Shown here: piece by piece, positions 27,013 to 36,945 of the stretch | Position numbering within the stretch: position 1 is the stretch's first letter | Layout: every line of letters begins with the position of its first letter | From: Hyphomicrobium sp. | GTDB taxonomy: Bacteria > Pseudomonadota > Alphaproteobacteria > Rhizobiales > Hyphomicrobiaceae | Direction of reading: 5' to 3' | NCBI GenBank assembly: GCA_002928955.1 | Contig: PERT01000033.1 | Location: 1-38,777, forward strand | DNA length: 38,777 nucleotides | Notes under the pieces: generated by a model | The model's input: only the letters and a program-made list of their open reading frames with translations | Told to the model about the DNA's origin: nothing | Database searches by the model: none | Program-made: the position numbers and the translations under genes

Positions 27013-28064
27013 GGTCGAATGCCGTCGTGGGCACGAGCACGCGCGGTTACCATGCTGCTCGCGAGATGAAGGGCCGCGACTAGGCTCTCGGGCGATGCGG
27101 TTCCGCGGGCCGCGATGTCGAAAGCCGTGCCGTGGTCGGGGGACGTGCGGACGAACGGCAGTCCGAGCGTCACGTTGACCGCGGTATCGAAGGCCAGCGT
27201 CTTGATCGGAATAAGCGCCTGATCGTGATACATGGCGATGGCCGCGTCATAACGGCTGCGGGCCGCAGCATGGAACATTGTGTCGGCGGGAAAGGGGCCA
27301 GCGACGTCGAGCCCACGCTCTCGCATGGCGGCGATTGCGGGTGCGATCATGTCACGATCTTCGGTGCCGATGCTGCCGCTCTCTCCCGCGTGCGGGTTGA
27401 GACCCGCCACCGCAATCCGCGGCGCCGAAACCCCGAATTCCCGGCGCATAGCTGTGGCCACGATCTCGATGGTCTGGACCAGGAGCTCACGGGAAATCAG
27501 CGCGGGCACGTCCTTCAGAGCAACATGGATGGTCAGCGGGACGACGCGCAGATCATTTGCGGCAAGCATCATGACCGGGCGCAGGATTGGAGCGCCTGTC
27601 AAGATACCTGCAAGGCCGGCAAGGTACTCGGTATGCCCCGGATGGGAAAACCCCGCCTCATAGAGGACCGATTTGGCGATGGGGTTGGTGACAAGCGCCG
27701 CCGCGTGGCCAGCGACCACGGCGCGCGTGGCCCACTCGATCGAAGCGATCACAGCGTGGGCATTGGCCGCCGCGGGTCGGCCGGCAACCGGACGCGCGGC
27801 CAGGGGAACAGGGACGATAGGCAGCGCATTACCGAAGCAATCCAGCGCCGCGACAGAGTCGGAGAGGTCAACGAGGGCGATGTCGAGGCCCAGCGATCGG
27901 GCACGTTCGGCGACTGCGCCCGGGTCGGCGTACAAGACGAAAGGCGGGATCCCGCGACGTTCCCGTAGTGACCATGCCTTGAGCGCGATCTCGAGGCCGA
28001 TGCCGGCGGGATCCCCCATGGTCAGGGCGAGGGGCCTTGCCAAAGCTGCCGCAGGCGCACCCAC
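27009..28064 (-). CDS. pdxA: 4-hydroxythreonine-4-phosphate dehydrogenase
   Basis: PdxA oxidises 4-phosphohydroxy-L-threonine in PLP synthesis. From GTG 28064 the product is 351 residues. The three metal-binding histidines are His180, His225 (NPHAGESG) and His280 ([13 protein letters not shown]), with the same spacing as in E. coli Pdx[10 protein letters not shown] and [13 protein letters not shown] are also present. GTG 28064 overlaps the surA TAG by one base (TAGTG) and has GAG eight bases upstream; the frame is open to 28211 inside surA, but that extension looks non-coding. It supplies the cofactor of alanine racemase encoded elsewhere in the window. Confidence 0.95.
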   Translation of the reverse strand: MGAPAAALARPLALTMGDPAGIGLEIALKAWSLRERRGIPPFVLYADPGAVAERARSLGLDIALVDLSDSVAALDCFGNALPIVPVPLAARPVAGRPAAANAHAVIASIEWATRAVVAGHAAALVTNPIAKSVLYEAGFSHPGHTEYLAGLAGILTGAPILRPVMMLAANDLRVVPLTIHVALKDVPALISRELLVQTIEIVATAMRREFGVSAPRIAVAGLNPHAGESGSIGTEDRDMIAPAIAAMRERGLDVAGPFPADTMFHAAARSRYDAAIAMYHDQALIPIKTLAFDTAVNVTLGLPFVRTSPDHGTAFDIAARGTASPESLVAALHLASSMVTARARAHDGIRP

Positions 28065-29332
28065 TATCGGTACTCGATGTGCGCGTCCTGCCGCAAATCC
28101 TTCAGGTGGCGCTTGGCGAGTGCCTCGAGTTCCTTCTGGCGCAGTTCGTCCTGCGCCGCCGTTCGCTTTTCCGCGTCCGCCTTTAGTACCGTGCGGGTGC
28201 AGACCACCCACAATTCCACCCCGGTTTGTCCGACACTCGGCGGCAGCATCTCGCCATCCTTGGCATTGAGGAGCAGGCTCCGCGTGGGTTCTTGGAACGC
28301 CGATGGCTTACGCGCGCCCAGATCCTCGAATTTGCCTTCCTTCACGGTTGCCGCCAACGCCTGGCCCGACTTGCAGCCGGCAAACTTGGCTCTCAGGCCC
28401 TCGGCCTCCTGGAGCCTTTGGGCGACCGCCTTTTGCTCAAGTTTCGCGGGAACAGCAAGCGTGATGCGCTGGACCTGCAACTCGATCTGATCCTCGTTGC
28501 CGCCAGGGTTTTTTGCGACAATCCTGTCGACATCGCGCTCGGTAATGGCCACTTGCTGGCCGAAGCGGCGACGAACGACCTCGTTCCACGACATGTTGGC
28601 GCGAAAGCGGCTGCGCATCGTGCCGACGTCGGCTCCGAGCCCGGTCAAATGCGCGGCGAATTGTGCCTCGGTCATCTTGTTGCGTTCCGCAATCCCCTTG
28701 ACGAGCTTGTTCGCATCGTCCTCGCTCGCAAGAACATTCAGCCGCTTCGCTTCCTGCACCTTAAGCCGCTCGTCGATCAACTCGTCGAGCGCGGCCTTCT
28801 TGAGCCCCGGCAGCACGCCAGACCGGGCGGAATCGACAGCCTGCTTCTGCAGCGAGAGCGCATACTGCTTCTTACGTTCCTCAAACAGCGCGATGATCTG
28901 CTCTCTGGTCTTGCCCTTGTTGGCCTCGATCGTCTGGTTGAGAATCGACTTGAGCTTCTCGTTCGTCGACGGCTGCTGCAGCAAACGCTTGAAGTTTTCG
29001 GAAACCTGATTCTGGATGTTTGCACTCAGACCCAGCATTTTCTGTCGTTGCAGGATCTCGTAGCCGGTAATCGGTTCATCGTTCACCAGGACTGCGATGG
29101 ATTGACCGGTGGCAGCCAAAGCCTTTGCCTCGCCTGCCGGCACCTCGCTTGCCTTCGCCTGGTTCGCTGCTGGTCTGGCTGTGGCCGCCGTCTCGGTCTT
29201 GCCAGAAGGCGCGCCAGCTCGGCCAGCAGGCGCTTGGGCACTGGCACTCGGGATAGCCATACCCGGCACCATAGAGGCCACCAGCGCGAATGCGAGCCCG
29301 CGGAGACGGCGATTGATATGATCAGCATACAT
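28064..29332 (-). CDS. surA: SurA-like periplasmic chaperone / peptidyl-prolyl isomerase
   Basis: SurA guides outer-membrane proteins such as LptD through the periplasm. From ATG 29332 the product is 422 residues with a signal peptide (RRLRGLAFALVASMVPGMAIPSASAQA), an Ala/Pro-rich linker, and a SurA N-terminal domain starting near SIAVLVNDEPITGYEILQRQ and containing LKKAALDELIDERLKVQEAKR. The C-terminal half is weakly parvulin-like, so isomerase activity is not certain. ATG 29359 would add nine residues before the signal and is less likely. Position between lptD and pdxA is the conserved one. Confidence 0.88.
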   Translation of the reverse strand: MYADHINRRLRGLAFALVASMVPGMAIPSASAQAPAGRAGAPSGKTETAATARPAANQAKASEVPAGEAKALAATGQSIAVLVNDEPITGYEILQRQKMLGLSANIQNQVSENFKRLLQQPSTNEKLKSILNQTIEANKGKTREQIIALFEERKKQYALSLQKQAVDSARSGVLPGLKKAALDELIDERLKVQEAKRLNVLASEDDANKLVKGIAERNKMTEAQFAAHLTGLGADVGTMRSRFRANMSWNEVVRRRFGQQVAITERDVDRIVAKNPGGNEDQIELQVQRITLAVPAKLEQKAVAQRLQEAEGLRAKFAGCKSGQALAATVKEGKFEDLGARKPSAFQEPTRSLLLNAKDGEMLPPSVGQTGVELWVVCTRTVLKADAEKRTAAQDELRQKELEALAKRHLKDLRQDAHIEYR

Positions 29333-29512
29333 TGGGCGGATCCCGGGGGTCGCAGCCATGAATCATGCGCAACCATACCGGAGATGCGCAGAGAGTGAAT
29401 ATATTATCCACATCAACCATGGCGCCCAAATGGCCGAAAAACACAGCTGAGCGACGGGTTTTCCAACATCGTGAACGAACGCGAGATCTCGGTGCCAACC
29501 GTGATCGCGACC

Positions 29513-31996
29513 TCACTGCCGCTCTTGCTGCTGGTCTCCCACCAGGAAGTCGAGTTGGTTGGTCTTATACCCGTACTCGCCGAGGTGCTTCAGCTCAAAG
29601 CGCAGGAAGAAGGTGCGATCGGGTACAATATCCCGCTCCGGATCGTTGAAGAAGGATTCGGAATAGGTGCCGGTGAGCACGAAGCACTCGTCCGCGTATT
29701 TGATAGTAATGCTATCCGACAAACGGAAATCGGTTTCGATGTCATAACGCAAGGACGCCGTCACCGACCAGTTGTCGTTCAAGGTGAGCCCAAGGATCCC
29801 GAGGATATCTTGCCGCGTGTCCGAAATGCCGAGCACCGGGTCTGATGTGGCGTAACTGTAGACCGCCTGAACGTAGCCAAGCCCCAGGTCCAATCGCGCC
29901 GACAACTCCTCTCGATTCACTTCGAGCGTTTGTTCGTCGAACCGTGTCTGCGAGATAATGCGGAACGCATCGACGGGAGCCAAGTAGACACCGAGCACGT
30001 AATCCGACTTGCTCGACCCCAACCCGCTATTAGGATTGAAAATCGGCCGGCAATCAGCGTCGAAGCCCGCTGCGTTCGCTACAGCGACGCCATTGCATTG
30101 ATTGACCGTGCTGCTGAACGGATTGGTGCCACCAAGGTGGAAGCTCTGGCCGACCAGAAGGCGCGCGTAGCCACCCGTGTTCGCCTGGAAAGTATACTGG
30201 ACGCCCACATTGGCTCGCGTGCCCGTTTCGAGCCTGTCGTAACCCGAAAACTTATCGGTATCAAAAAGGTTCGAGTCGTCGAACACCAGACTGCGGGCGT
30301 CCTCATTGGGCAGTGACCGTTGATCCACACTTGCAGTTCGGCCGATGATTTGTCCAATCGGCTCGATCACATGCGAGGCCGAAGGTGAGTTCGCCACCCA
30401 CGGGTAGGCCACCATTACACCGCCCGAGACGCGGCCGCGGGCGATCGTTTCCTCTCCCTGGAGGCGCTGAGCGGCTGTACCACCGGCTGTCGGGTCGATG
30501 AAGTCGGTGAGCTGATAAATATCGCCGCGCAGTTCACCGAACGGCGTGTAGGAGATGCCGAGGCTGTCGGTCAGGCGCCGCCGCCACTTGAGTTCGGTGA
30601 TGGCGCGGCTGACATCCTGACGGCGGCCGGTCCCGCCAATATTCTCGCGGCCAAACTGCAGCGCATTGGACGACCATCGCAGCTCGCCACCGAGGACATC
30701 GTCGAGCACATAGTTGTGGTCGATGATGGGGTGGACAACAGACTCGGTGTCGTTGGTGTCTGAAAACGTCAGGCCTCCGAAATGGAAAGCCTTGGCGCTG
30801 AAGTAGTTTCGCTCCGACAAGCCCGTCAGGTTGATTTGATTCACGCGATCGACCAGCAGCGCGCTGTCGAGCTTGTAAAAGCGTCGGAACGAGTCGTCAC
30901 TTTCAAAAATCGCGTCCCAGCCAACGCTCCACCAGCTGCCGAGGGAGAACTTGCCCTTGGTCTCGATGCTGCCGCGCCAGCCATCAAGATCATCAGGATT
31001 CGTGACTGATGAATCGAGTGTTCCGGCATCCTGGTCGATGCCCGCAAATTTGATCTGATACTCTCCGTTAGCCAGCCGATGGCGCCAGGTACCCTGCCAC
31101 AGGACACCATGCTTGGAGGTATAGAGCGGGTTGAAGAGGATATCGTACGAAGGGTTGAGCGCGATGTGATACGGAACCTCGGTTGTAAAACCGAGCGTGT
31201 CTGAAAAGCTGACGCCCGGCAGCAGGAATCCGGTCCTTCGCTTCACGGATGGATCGGCGTGCTGGAAATACGGCAAATACAAGATCGGAACCCCAAGCAG
31301 CTCGAATTGAGCGTCCTGGTAGGTGATACTCGCGGCCTCGGCGTCGTGAACGATTCGTGACGCGCCGATACACCATAGCGGCGGCATTCCCGACTCGCTC
31401 TTGCACGGCGAGAACTTGCCCTTCTTGAATTCGGTCACGTTACCGTCTCGGCGCACCGCCTCTTCGGCCGCGATCCGCGTATCATCACGCGAAATTGCCG
31501 ACAACTGCTGTACGAACCCGTCGCGAAAATCGGCTGTCAGCTTGTAGCGATCGGCGCGAATGACGTTGCCGTTGGGATCTTTGACAAACACATTACCGAC
31601 CGCCTCGAGCGTGTCGGCGGTCTGGTCGTAAACGACTTCATCGGCCGTCAGAATGTTGTTGTCGAAGAAAATCTCGACGTTGCCGCGCGCAACCACTTTG
31701 TCGCCGCTGGTGTCATAGACCAGCTGATCGGCCTGCAGATGCAGGGGCTTACCGGTGTCGGGGCGTTTGAATTTCCCGGTAGGACCATCTGGCAACTTCG
31801 GGAACGAGCTTGGCCGGGCGGCTTGCGAACGCGTTCCGTCGCCGAATTGAGCGTGGGCGTCCGGAGCGGGCAGGCTCGCGAGAAGCCAGCACGCAACCAG
31901 CCATACCAAACCCACACCCCCGCGGGCCACGCGGTGGCTCCACGTCGAGGCGCAGGTCTGGCCGCAAGTTGCTTGCGGTGGCCGCGCGTCACGCAT
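29513..31996 (-). CDS. lptD: LPS-assembly protein LptD
   Basis: LptD is the outer-membrane barrel that, with LptE, inserts LPS into the outer leaflet. The 827-residue product has a signal peptide (about 20-50, ending DAHAQ), an OstA/LptA-like periplasmic domain (about 80-200) and the large LptD barrel domain. Cysteines are present in SPCKSESGMPPLWC, in the TVNQCNG loop and near YADECFVL; which pair in disulfides cannot be told. ATG 31996 is two codons in from the stop of lptG (TGA GTG ATG); GTG 31999 is an equal alternative. It lies with lptF and lptG upstream and its chaperone surA downstream. Confidence 0.95.
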   Translation of the reverse strand: MRDARPPQATCGQTCASTWSHRVARGGVGLVWLVACWLLASLPAPDAHAQFGDGTRSQAARPSSFPKLPDGPTGKFKRPDTGKPLHLQADQLVYDTSGDKVVARGNVEIFFDNNILTADEVVYDQTADTLEAVGNVFVKDPNGNVIRADRYKLTADFRDGFVQQLSAISRDDTRIAAEEAVRRDGNVTEFKKGKFSPCKSESGMPPLWCIGASRIVHDAEAASITYQDAQFELLGVPILYLPYFQHADPSVKRRTGFLLPGVSFSDTLGFTTEVPYHIALNPSYDILFNPLYTSKHGVLWQGTWRHRLANGEYQIKFAGIDQDAGTLDSSVTNPDDLDGWRGSIETKGKFSLGSWWSVGWDAIFESDDSFRRFYKLDSALLVDRVNQINLTGLSERNYFSAKAFHFGGLTFSDTNDTESVVHPIIDHNYVLDDVLGGELRWSSNALQFGRENIGGTGRRQDVSRAITELKWRRRLTDSLGISYTPFGELRGDIYQLTDFIDPTAGGTAAQRLQGEETIARGRVSGGVMVAYPWVANSPSASHVIEPIGQIIGRTASVDQRSLPNEDARSLVFDDSNLFDTDKFSGYDRLETGTRANVGVQYTFQANTGGYARLLVGQSFHLGGTNPFSSTVNQCNGVAVANAAGFDADCRPIFNPNSGLGSSKSDYVLGVYLAPVDAFRIISQTRFDEQTLEVNREELSARLDLGLGYVQAVYSYATSDPVLGISDTRQDILGILGLTLNDNWSVTASLRYDIETDFRLSDSITIKYADECFVLTGTYSESFFNDPERDIVPDRTFFLRFELKHLGEYGYKTNQLDFLVGDQQQERQ

Positions 31997-31999
31997 CAC

Positions 32000-33091
32000 T
32001 CAGCCGTCCTCCTGGTGCAGCAGCACCGTCACGGAAACAAGACCAACAAGCACGATAGGCAGCCACGTGGCAACCCAAGCGGGCGCCAGTCCAGCCACTC
32101 CGACCTGCCGAGAGACCTCTGCGAACAAGAAGAATCCGAAACCCCCAACCATTCCTGTTATGACCATAGTCTGGATGCCGCCGGATCGGAATGACCTCAA
32201 TGACACAGTTGCGGCCAAAAGAACCATGACCACACAGAGAAGCGGTCGCGATAGTAGAGCCTCGTACTGCACGCGCAGCCGATCCGTTGAAAGTTTTGCC
32301 TTTTCAGCCACTTCGATCAATCCCGGCAGTTCGAAAAACGATACCGAAAAAACGCTGCCCAGCGCATCCTGGACGCGTTCCGGGGTCAGGTATGTTGAAA
32401 GCAGATAGGTTTCGAATCTTTCCGGCTCCTGACCGAGCCTCACGACCCAGGCGTCGGAGATCTGCCAGTAACCCTCCTTGAGTTCGGCAGACGCGGCGTC
32501 GATCCGCTCGACGAACGTGCCGGAAGGGTGGAAAACGTAGGCGGCGACCCCGGTCAGCTTGAGGCCCCGGTTGGACGCGGCGACCGCCCCGATGACCGAC
32601 TGGCCATCGACACCATCCTGTCGGAGCCAAGAACCCCCGCTCTGCGCCGCAAGGACGTTGGCGTCCCGCCCGAAAGCATCGGCGAACAATCGTTCCGCCT
32701 TCGTTCGACCGGCAGCAGCCAGCGGATTGAAGGCGACAACGGCGCCGACGCCGATGATGAACGCAACGGCTAGTCCTGGGCTTAGAAACTGCCATACCGA
32801 CATCCCACCGGCCCGCATGACAGCCAGTTCGCTCTTTCGGGCCAGCAATAGCAGAGCGGCAATGCTTCCGCTCAACATGGCGAAGCCGATCAGAAATTCG
32901 CTGTAGGCCGGCAGCCGAAGCAGTGCCAGCCATGCGAGCCTCCAGGCCGGCACAGCCCCATATTTGCCCGACTGCCGGAGCAGCTCGACGAAATCGATCA
33001 TAAAGATCAATACCGAGCAGAGGACGAATGTCCCGAGGATTCCCGTCAGGAATTTTCTGGCGATATACAACTGGATTGTGAGCCGGATCAT
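32000..33091 (-). CDS. lptG: LPS export permease LptG
   Basis: LptG is one of two membrane subunits of the LptB2FG exporter that lifts LPS from the inner membrane. The 363-residue product has the YjgP/YjgQ layout: three N-terminal helices (about 14-36, 56-80, 98-120), a large periplasmic beta domain and three C-terminal helices. The start overlaps the lptF stop by four bases (ATGA). LptF and LptG resemble each other; this gene is named LptG because of its N-terminus (MIRLTIQLYIARKFL) and its place after lptF. Confidence 0.93.
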   Translation of the reverse strand: MIRLTIQLYIARKFLTGILGTFVLCSVLIFMIDFVELLRQSGKYGAVPAWRLAWLALLRLPAYSEFLIGFAMLSGSIAALLLLARKSELAVMRAGGMSVWQFLSPGLAVAFIIGVGAVVAFNPLAAAGRTKAERLFADAFGRDANVLAAQSGGSWLRQDGVDGQSVIGAVAASNRGLKLTGVAAYVFHPSGTFVERIDAASAELKEGYWQISDAWVVRLGQEPERFETYLLSTYLTPERVQDALGSVFSVSFFELPGLIEVAEKAKLSTDRLRVQYEALLSRPLLCVVMVLLAATVSLRSFRSGGIQTMVITGMVGGFGFFLFAEVSRQVGVAGLAPAWVATWLPIVLVGLVSVTVLLHQEDG

Positions 33092-34299
33092 GGCATCCGC
33101 CTCTTGGGCACCGTGCGGGTCGGGCGCAACTTACCTGCGGCGCGGGCGACCGAGGTCCACGCCGAGTCTCCGATATCCCGCAGACGATTGGCGAGTATGG
33201 AACTGCCGCGCGGTTTGGCGCCCCGCCAGATGACGACGGTTGAAAGCAGGATCGCCGCCAGCGGTATCAGATAGAGCAGCGGAGTCATTGCGGCATTGAG
33301 GACGACCACGAAGTTCATGGCGAGCGCCCCCAGTCGCGAGGCGACGGCGCCGACAAAGGCGACCACTGCGCGCTCGACCCGGTTCTGGCGCGTGCTCTGG
33401 GCTTGCCCGACCGCGGCCAGTGCGATCATTACGAAAGCTATTGGGAACAGAGGGTTGGCGAACCGCTCATGAAGCTCGGAACGAAACTGGCCAGGTGCGC
33501 GCTGGTAGACGGCGCTGGTTGCCTCCGGGTTCGCGAGTTCGGAGTAGTAGCGCTCGCGGGGTTTCAGATCGTTGCTGTCATCGTCCTTGGCCTCGAAACG
33601 GTTGAGGTCGATCGCGTAGTTATCGAAGGCGATGATTTCGGGCGGCTTCTGCGGATCGCCACGGCGAACGATATGGCCTTTCGTCATGAGCAGGTATGCT
33701 GCGGGGTCCTGCTTGACGATGGTTCCGCGCTCGGCAAGGTAGGCCTGCGAGAGCTTCGGGTCGCGCTGGTCGTGCATGATGAGGCCGAGCAGTTCACCAT
33801 TGAGCGAGCGTTCCCGGATATGGAAGGTGAGTTTTGGCTCGGGACTGGAAAAGCGCCCGGGCTGTATCACCTGGGACAATAGGTCGGTTCGGATCTGAAC
33901 GAGATAGTCGCGCAACAGCCTCAGACTCCAAGGCTGCCCTATGTGATTGACGAAGCTGACGCTCGCAGCGACGATAAGCGCGAGGTAGATCAGCGGTCGT
34001 CCGACGCTCCAGATCGTGGCACCAGAAGCGGTGAACACGATCAGCTCGCTGTCGCCGTTGAGACGGTTCAGCGTGTGAATCGTCGCGATGAGCAATGCGA
34101 AGGGCGCGATGATGGCCATCAGGTTCGGCAGCGCCAGCGTCGTCAATTTGAGCAGAAGCCACGCATCCTGGCCCTGGGACGTGACGACGTTCAGCTGGCG
34201 GAGGGCGAGTGCAATCCAGACGATACCCGACAGCGACAGCAGAATCAGGAGGAGGGCCCCTGCCGCTTGTCTGAAGACGTATCGTTCGAAAATCGACAT
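33088..34299 (-). CDS. lptF: LPS export permease LptF
   Basis: The partner of LptG in the LPS exporter. The 403-residue product opens with MSIFERYVFRQAAGALLLI, has three N-terminal membrane helices, a periplasmic domain with SEPKLTFHIRERSLNGELLG-like sequence, and three C-terminal helices, followed by a basic 50-residue tail (RAAGKLRPTRTVPKRRMP). It is the first gene of the minus-strand envelope cluster and diverges from pepA across 419 bases, which must hold both promoters. Confidence 0.93.
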   Translation of the reverse strand: MSIFERYVFRQAAGALLLILLSLSGIVWIALALRQLNVVTSQGQDAWLLLKLTTLALPNLMAIIAPFALLIATIHTLNRLNGDSELIVFTASGATIWSVGRPLIYLALIVAASVSFVNHIGQPWSLRLLRDYLVQIRTDLLSQVIQPGRFSSPEPKLTFHIRERSLNGELLGLIMHDQRDPKLSQAYLAERGTIVKQDPAAYLLMTKGHIVRRGDPQKPPEIIAFDNYAIDLNRFEAKDDDSNDLKPRERYYSELANPEATSAVYQRAPGQFRSELHERFANPLFPIAFVMIALAAVGQAQSTRQNRVERAVVAFVGAVASRLGALAMNFVVVLNAAMTPLLYLIPLAAILLSTVVIWRGAKPRGSSILANRLRDIGDSAWTSVARAAGKLRPTRTVPKRRMP

Positions 34300-34718
34300 G
34301 GCGCCGGATTACCTGTCATTCTGGGTACCCAGCGTCTTTGCTGCGCTGGAGGCGGATCAGGGCATTTGTTGGTGCGGTCCCCAAAGCGCCGGTTCGAAGG
34401 CCCTCTTCCCGGTCACACAGCACGGTGGCGGAATTCCGGCCTCGCCGGATCCGGACATATCCCGCTTTCAACTTCGGCGCCATGGCTTCGGAAATCCGTC
34501 TCACTCCTGGGCGGGTGGCCGACGTCGCGAGCCTTGCATGGCCGGACGCGGAGCGGCTAATGTCTAAAGTCTTGCGCTTGATACCTCGAAATACCTGGCG
34601 CCTCGATGCTCATGGCGCGGCCGCTGCTGCGGAACCGATGCCGACCTTCAACATATGACCCGCGGTATTCCCTGCCGGATAACAGCGGGGCCGCCTTCGC
34701 AGAACCGGAGCCCGACTG
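34300..34718. other. Divergent control region lptF / pepA
   Basis: This 419-base region separates lptF and pepA. It contains a 12-bp perfect palindrome close to lptF (34321-34332) and a TCCGGC/GCCGGA stem (34435-34449). Open frames on both strands show no recognisable product. I cannot identify a good -35/-10 pair for either gene. Confidence 0.45.
34321..34332. promoter_or_regulatory. 12-bp palindrome upstream of lptF
   Basis: CTGGGTACCCAG is an exact palindrome centred about 27 bases upstream of the lptF ATG. It could be an operator half-site pair or a small leader hairpin. No known regulator consensus is recognised. Confidence 0.35.
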
Positions 34719-36251
34719 ATGACCGACCGCCTCGAAGTTGTTTTCAGCCCGCTGACGGCTGCCACTGAGAATGTGGCCGTGGCGTTCGCCAGCGATGAAC
34801 TCGCGCTCGGCAGCCGGCTCAAGGACCTCAATGCCAAGTCGGGCGGAGCAGTGCTCAAGGCGGCCGAAGCTGGCGACTTCAAGGGCAAGGCCAAGTCGGC
34901 GATCGAAATTCTCGCTCCCCCGAAGCTCGATGTGACACGCCTCATTGTCATCGGCACCGGCAAGGCCGCCGATCTCAGCGACCTGGACCGAACCGTGCTC
35001 GGCGGTACCGCACTGGGCCATGTTTTGGCGAGGAAATGCGCATCCGCAAGCTTCATCGCCGAGATCCCGGATTCGAGCGAGAAGGCGGATCTCATCGCCG
35101 CCGACGTCGCTTTGGGGGCGCTGCTTCGGCACTATAGTTTCAAAAAGTACCTGACCAGGAAGAGCACCAGTGACGACAGCGCCAGCAACGGCCCGCGCGA
35201 CAGTCTGACTAGGCTTGTGATCCACACCGCCGACCCTGACAAAGCCCGCACGACGTTCCTTCGCCACAAAGCAATTGCGGACGGTGTCTATTTCGCGCGC
35301 GATCTCGTCAACGAACCGGCTAACGTACTTGGCCCCGTCGAATTCGCCGAGCGGGTGAAGGACCTCGAACGCTTCGGTGTAGAGGTTGAGATCCTCGACG
35401 TCCCGGCGCTTGAAGCGCTCAAGATGGGCTCGTTGTTGAGTGTCGGGCAGGGGAGCGTGAAACCCTCCCGCGTCGCAATCATGCAGTGGAACGGCTCGAG
35501 ATCGAAGCGCGCGCGACCGATCTGCTTCGTCGGCAAGGGCGTGACATTCGATACCGGCGGCATCTCGATCAAGCCGGCTGCCGGAATGGAGGATATGAAG
35601 GGCGACATGGGCGGCGCTGCCTGCGTCTCCGGCCTTATGCTGACACTGGCCCAGCGCAAGGCCAATGTGAATGTGGTTGGCCTGATCGGCTGCGTCGAAA
35701 ACATGCCCTCGGGGTCTTCCGTGCGGCCAGGCGACATCGTCACGTCGATGTCGGGCCAGACGATCGAGGTCCTGAATACCGACGCCGAGGGCCGGCTGGT
35801 TCTCGCCGATGTCTTGTGGTACGCGCAGGAGCGTTTCAAGCCGAAGCTCATCGTCGACCTCGCCACCTTGACCGGCGCCATCATGGTCGCCCTCGGCAAG
35901 GACTACGCAGGTGTCTACTGCAACGACGATCGACTCTATGCCGACCTCCAGAATGCGTCGGCAGCGACCGGCGAGAAGATCTGGCGGATGCCGCTCGATA
36001 AGAGTTTCGACAAGCTGATCGACAGCAAGAACGCCGATGTGAAAAACATCGGCGGGCGCTGGGGCGGAGCGTGCACCGCGGCCGCCTTCTTGCACCGGTT
36101 CGTCAAAGATACGCCGTGGGCGCACATCGATGTTGCTGGCACGGCGATGGATGCCACGCGCACCGACATCAGTCAGAGTTGGGCGTCGGGCTGGGGCGTG
36201 CGGCTGCTTGACAAGTTCGTCGGCGATAACCACGAGAAACCGGAGAAGTGA
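34719..36251 (+). CDS. pepA: Leucyl aminopeptidase (M17)
   Basis: PepA is a hexameric di-zinc aminopeptidase; in E. coli it also binds DNA in site-specific recombination. The 510-residue product has the macro-domain-like N-terminus and the M17 catalytic domain with Lys273 and Asp278 ([10 protein letters not shown]), and Asp355, Glu357 and Arg359 in NTDAEGR. The length is normal. In many alphaproteobacteria holC (DNA polymerase III chi) follows pepA; here it does not, and nearly 700 bases without a gene follow instead. Confidence 0.96.
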   Translation: MTDRLEVVFSPLTAATENVAVAFASDELALGSRLKDLNAKSGGAVLKAAEAGDFKGKAKSAIEILAPPKLDVTRLIVIGTGKAADLSDLDRTVLGGTALGHVLARKCASASFIAEIPDSSEKADLIAADVALGALLRHYSFKKYLTRKSTSDDSASNGPRDSLTRLVIHTADPDKARTTFLRHKAIADGVYFARDLVNEPANVLGPVEFAERVKDLERFGVEVEILDVPALEALKMGSLLSVGQGSVKPSRVAIMQWNGSRSKRARPICFVGKGVTFDTGGISIKPAAGMEDMKGDMGGAACVSGLMLTLAQRKANVNVVGLIGCVENMPSGSSVRPGDIVTSMSGQTIEVLNTDAEGRLVLADVLWYAQERFKPKLIVDLATLTGAIMVALGKDYAGVYCNDDRLYADLQNASAATGEKIWRMPLDKSFDKLIDSKNADVKNIGGRWGGACTAAAFLHRFVKDTPWAHIDVAGTAMDATRTDISQSWASGWGVRLLDKFVGDNHEKPEK

Positions 36252-36331
36252 GGGTGGCTGGGCGGATCGCAACCGTGAGCGATCGTGAAGCTCCGCAGTG
36301 CGCGGATGGTCTTCCGGATGACGATCGTGCA

Positions 36332-36356
36332 TGCGCCGGCAAAACGCGCCGGCGCA
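36332..36356. terminator. Strong stem-loop after pepA
   Basis: TGCGCCGGC (36332-36340) and GCCGGCGCA (36348-36356) form a perfect 9-bp, very GC-rich stem with a 7-base loop (AAAACGC), 80 bases after the pepA stop. No U-run follows on the plus strand. It is a likely transcript end for pepA. Confidence 0.55.
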
Positions 36357-36369
36357 CCACGATGTGTGG

Positions 36370-36430
36370 ATTGTACTAACTTTATATTTTGCAAATGATT
36401 TTACATCAACACATTCCATAATATGTATTA
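36370..36430. other. AT-rich island (13 G/C of 61)
   Basis: These 61 bases contain only 13 G or C, about 21 percent, in a sequence that is otherwise well above 60 percent. No matching promoter or gene was found. It could be a curved or nucleoid-protein-bound segment, or the scar of acquired DNA. Confidence 0.6.
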
Positions 36431-36447
36431 CGCGAATGAAAGGCCTG

Positions 36448-36492
36448 TTATGGATGGCCAGGTTATGGATGGCCAGGTTATGGATGGCTAGG
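36448..36492. repeat. 15-bp tandem repeat, three copies
   Basis: TTATGGATGGCCAGG occurs three times head to tail; the third copy differs by one base (GGCTAGG). The unit is a multiple of three, but no convincing gene crosses it. Such short arrays are prone to copy-number change. Confidence 0.85.
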
Positions 36493-36945
36493 TTCAAGTC
36501 TGCGAGCCCAGGCCCACAGGCTTGTTGGTTGCGCCGGCGATCGCCGTGATCCGCGATCCGCCAGGGATGTCATCATCAGCACTCCCAATCCGGGTGTGGC
36601 GGATTTGGACAAGGATGCTGCCGGCTCGTCGCCCGTGTTCCGGTTCCGATATCTGCTTCCCGTCGCGTCGCCGCACCGGCCGCCCCTCCCCCCCCTGCAC
36701 ACCATTGACACCGCCCTTCGCTTTTCACCGGCGGCATCCGTTGTTGTAAGTGTCGCGCAGGCCCAGGGGATAGTTTCAATCCTTGGCGAGAGGCGTGCCC
36801 GGCGCCATCGACCTCGGTGACACCGGACTGCGCCACGGCAGGCAAGCCCCGGGACGGCAGCCCTGCAGCCCACCGGCGCGGTCCTTCCCTCCCGGTTACT
36901 TTATTGAAGCCCTCCCCTATCGCCTGAACCCTGCTCCCCCTTTTT

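Larger units (their letters stand above)
36252..36945. other. Gene-free stretch with stem-loop, AT island and tandem repeat
   Basis: This 694-base region lies between the convergent pepA and the membrane-protein gene. It holds a 9-bp stem-loop (36332-36356), an AT-rich island (36370-36430), a triple 15-bp repeat (36448-36492), and a GC-rich remainder with a CGGCGATCGCCG palindrome (36535-36546). Open frames across it have poor composition, no motifs and no good start sites. I see no gene in it. Confidence 0.6.

Noticed and set aside
34557-36497. 646-codon open frame on the minus strand, largely antisense to pepA
   Set aside because: pepA on the plus strand has all catalytic motifs and normal length. 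The antisense frame has no domain and is a by-product of high GC; its start lies in the tandem repeat.
36535-36546. CGGCGATCGCCG, containing the cyanobacterial HIP1 octamer
   Set aside because: Single occurrence noted in a GC-rich non-cyanobacterial context; chance is enough.
36765-36785. GTTTCAATCC, similar to the end of some CRISPR repeats
   Set aside because: It occurs once here, with no regular spacers or second repeat; a similar word near 8841 is part of a small stem. There is no array and no cas gene.
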